A DNA stretch of 35,255 bases from Hyphomicrobiales bacterium (GTDB lineage: Bacteria; Pseudomonadota; Alphaproteobacteria; Rhizobiales; Rhizobiaceae), in assembly GCA_900473185.1 (NCBI GenBank), contig UCKU01000006.1, positions 1 to 35,255 of the forward strand, written 5' to 3'. Both the position numbers and the translations under genes were made by a program. The notes under the pieces are model-generated. The model was not told the DNA's origin. It saw only the letters and a program-made list of their open reading frames with translations, and searched no databases. Below are positions 34,048-35,255 of the stretch, piece after piece (positions within the stretch are counted from its first letter, which is position 1; each line of letters opens with the position of its first letter).

Positions 34048-35255
34048 CAGCGTGTTTCCAGTTGGCTATCGCAGAGAATGACGTCGGCCGCTTTCTCGGC
34101 GACCATGTAGACGGCAGTGGCAAGGAAGTAGCCGGGAATGCGGGGAAAGACCGAAGCATCAACGACGCGTAGGCCTTCGATGCCGTGCACCCTGAAGCGG
34201 CTGTCGAGCACGCCGCCATCTTCGCGGGAGCCGATGGCGCAGGTGCCGCAGGCATGATGGCCCCAGGCGTTTTCGGCGACATAGCGGCGAAGCGCCTCGT
34301 CGCTCTCTTTCTGCCGGCCGGGTTCCTCTTCGCTTGCGACGAGATCGTCCATCGCATCGTTGACCTTCCTGACGAAACGGATGGCATGGACGACGGCATC
34401 GAGATCGAGATCAGAATTGCCGGTTCCCTCGAAGAAGGAATGAAACACGACCGCAGGCAGGGCCGCGGGATCGGTGCTTTTCAGCCGCACCGTTCCGCCC
34501 TGGTTTTCGGTATAGGCCTTGAGGATCGCCCAGGTCATGTAATCCGGCTTGCGGATGCGCTCGGAATAACGAGGATAATAGCCGCGGAAATCGGCCAGCA
34601 GCGAAAAGCAATGCAGGTCCGGTTCGCTCAGCGTGTCGCGGGATTTAAGCGTCAGCGAAAACATGACGCCGTTGCTCGTATAGTTGCCGATACGAAATCT
34701 GCGCCACCGCCGGAAATGGGCATCGCGCGTCGTATAGGTGGCACCCTTGAGGGCCGACCAGGGTTCGTTTATCCGGCTGACGACACCGATCTCGTAGCGG
34801 TCCTGCAGGTTCCGCCCGACGCCCGGAAGCGCCTCGACGACGGTAATCCCGTGCTCGTTGAGATGGCCGGGATCGCCGATACCGGAGAGCATCAGAAGCT
34901 GGGGCGAGGCGAAGGCGCCACCGGCCAGGATGATCTCACGGCCGGCCCGAATGACTTCCTCGCGCCCCTCCCCGTTTATGCAGCGAACCGCGACCGCGCG
35001 CTTGCCGTCAAATTCGATGCGCGTGACCATGGTGTTCAGGCGAAGCGACAGGCGGTCGGGGTGCCGCTTCATCACGTCGAGCAATCGCTCACGCGGCCCG
35101 TGCCTGGTGTGGCGGCGCGTCGAAAGCGGTGTGACACGCACGCCGCAGGCGCCGACGTTCCAGTTACGGCGATCGTTTGGGTCGATCTCGGTCGTCTCCC
35201 AATCGGAACCCCGCTTGCCGAAGGCATCGGCCGCCGCGCCGACGCAGCGCAAGAG
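34047..35255 (-). CDS. GMC-family oxidoreductase, 5' end outside window
   Basis: About 402 C-terminal residues of a glucose-methanol-choline flavoenzyme; the N-terminal FAD-binding GxGxxG lies beyond the right edge. GMC signature 2 is visible (GGAFASPQLLMLSGIGD), as is the active-site histidine region (WGHHACGTCAIG). The final segment reads IPGYFLATAVYMVAEKAAD, where the usual N-T-N-A-P motif with the second catalytic Asn/His is replaced by hydrophobic residues, a feature I believe belongs to a separate subgroup. It is translationally coupled to the patatin-domain gene. It probably oxidises an alcohol group of a lipid-like substrate, but this is inferred. Confidence 0.9.
   Translation of the reverse strand, partial: LLRCVGAAADAFGKRGSDWETTEIDPNDRRNWNVGACGVRVTPLSTRRHTRHGPRERLLDVMKRHPDRLSLRLNTMVTRIEFDGKRAVAVRCINGEGREEVIRAGREIILAGGAFASPQLLMLSGIGDPGHLNEHGITVVEALPGVGRNLQDRYEIGVVSRINEPWSALKGATYTTRDAHFRRWRRFRIGNYTSNGVMFSLTLKSRDTLSEPDLHCFSLLADFRGYYPRYSERIRKPDYMTWAILKAYTENQGGTVRLKSTDPAALPAVVFHSFFEGTGNSDLDLDAVVHAIRFVRKVNDAMDDLVASEEEPGRQKESDEALRRYVAENAWGHHACGTCAIGSREDGGVLDSRFRVHGIEGLRVVDASVFPRIPGYFLATAVYMVAEKAADVILCDSQLETR

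Noticed and set aside
1..35255. Mobile elements, CRISPR arrays, tRNA or rRNA genes
   Set aside because: No transposase or integrase protein, no spaced direct repeats and no RNA-gene sequence pattern was seen on either strand.

Overview
The window looks like an accessory, catabolic stretch of an alphaproteobacterial genome, most probably a member of the Rhizobiaceae. This rests on high GC content and third-position GC, the density of ABC uptake operons each with its own divergent regulator, an ECF42-type sigma factor next to a DGPF protein, and general protein character. No tRNA, rRNA, CRISPR array, insertion sequence or phage gene was seen. Both ends cut a gene: an FAD oxidoreductase on the left and a GMC oxidoreductase on the right.

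Region A (1-4466) is a family-3 (amino-acid type) ABC uptake operon on the minus strand: binding protein, fused permease/ATPase, then an FAD-dependent oxidoreductase. A LacI-family regulator is divergent, and two identical 12-bp palindromes lie 22 bp apart between them. A short frameshifted coding remnant sits between the transporter and the oxidoreductase.

Region B (4674-14623) is a pair of divergent operons. The minus-strand operon encodes an isochorismatase-family hydrolase, a MATE exporter and a GntR/FCD regulator. The plus-strand operon encodes a Tat-exported binding protein, an ATPase, two PotB/PotC-like permeases, a second isochorismatase-family hydrolase, an M20 amidohydrolase and a metallo-beta-lactamase-fold enzyme. 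The shared intergenic region has an 18-bp perfect palindrome over the minus-strand promoter and a near-perfect sigma-54 (-24/-12) promoter for the uptake operon. Together they suggest nitrogen-responsive import and hydrolysis of an amide- or carbamoyl-type nitrogen compound.

Region C (14876-23994) is one long minus-strand operon: cupin dioxygenase-like protein, SDR dehydrogenase, a complete LivKGFHM-type transporter and a zinc alcohol dehydrogenase. Its divergent regulator has a XylR/DmpR-type sensor (V4R) domain, but its AAA+ domain has lost the GAFTGA loop and a normal Walker B. A 24-bp near-palindrome resembling XylR/DmpR binding sites lies between them. An aromatic or aryl-ketone substrate is a reasonable guess.

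Region D (24047-28733) is a polar amino-acid ABC operon ending in a homocysteine S-methyltransferase, with a divergent Lrp/AsnC regulator. Uptake and use of S-methylmethionine or a related methyl donor would fit.

Region E (28830-35255) holds a small unknown acidic protein, the DGPF/ECF42 sigma pair, and a minus-strand pair of a truncated GMC oxidoreductase and a 964-residue multi-spanning membrane protein with a C-terminal patatin-like lipase domain.
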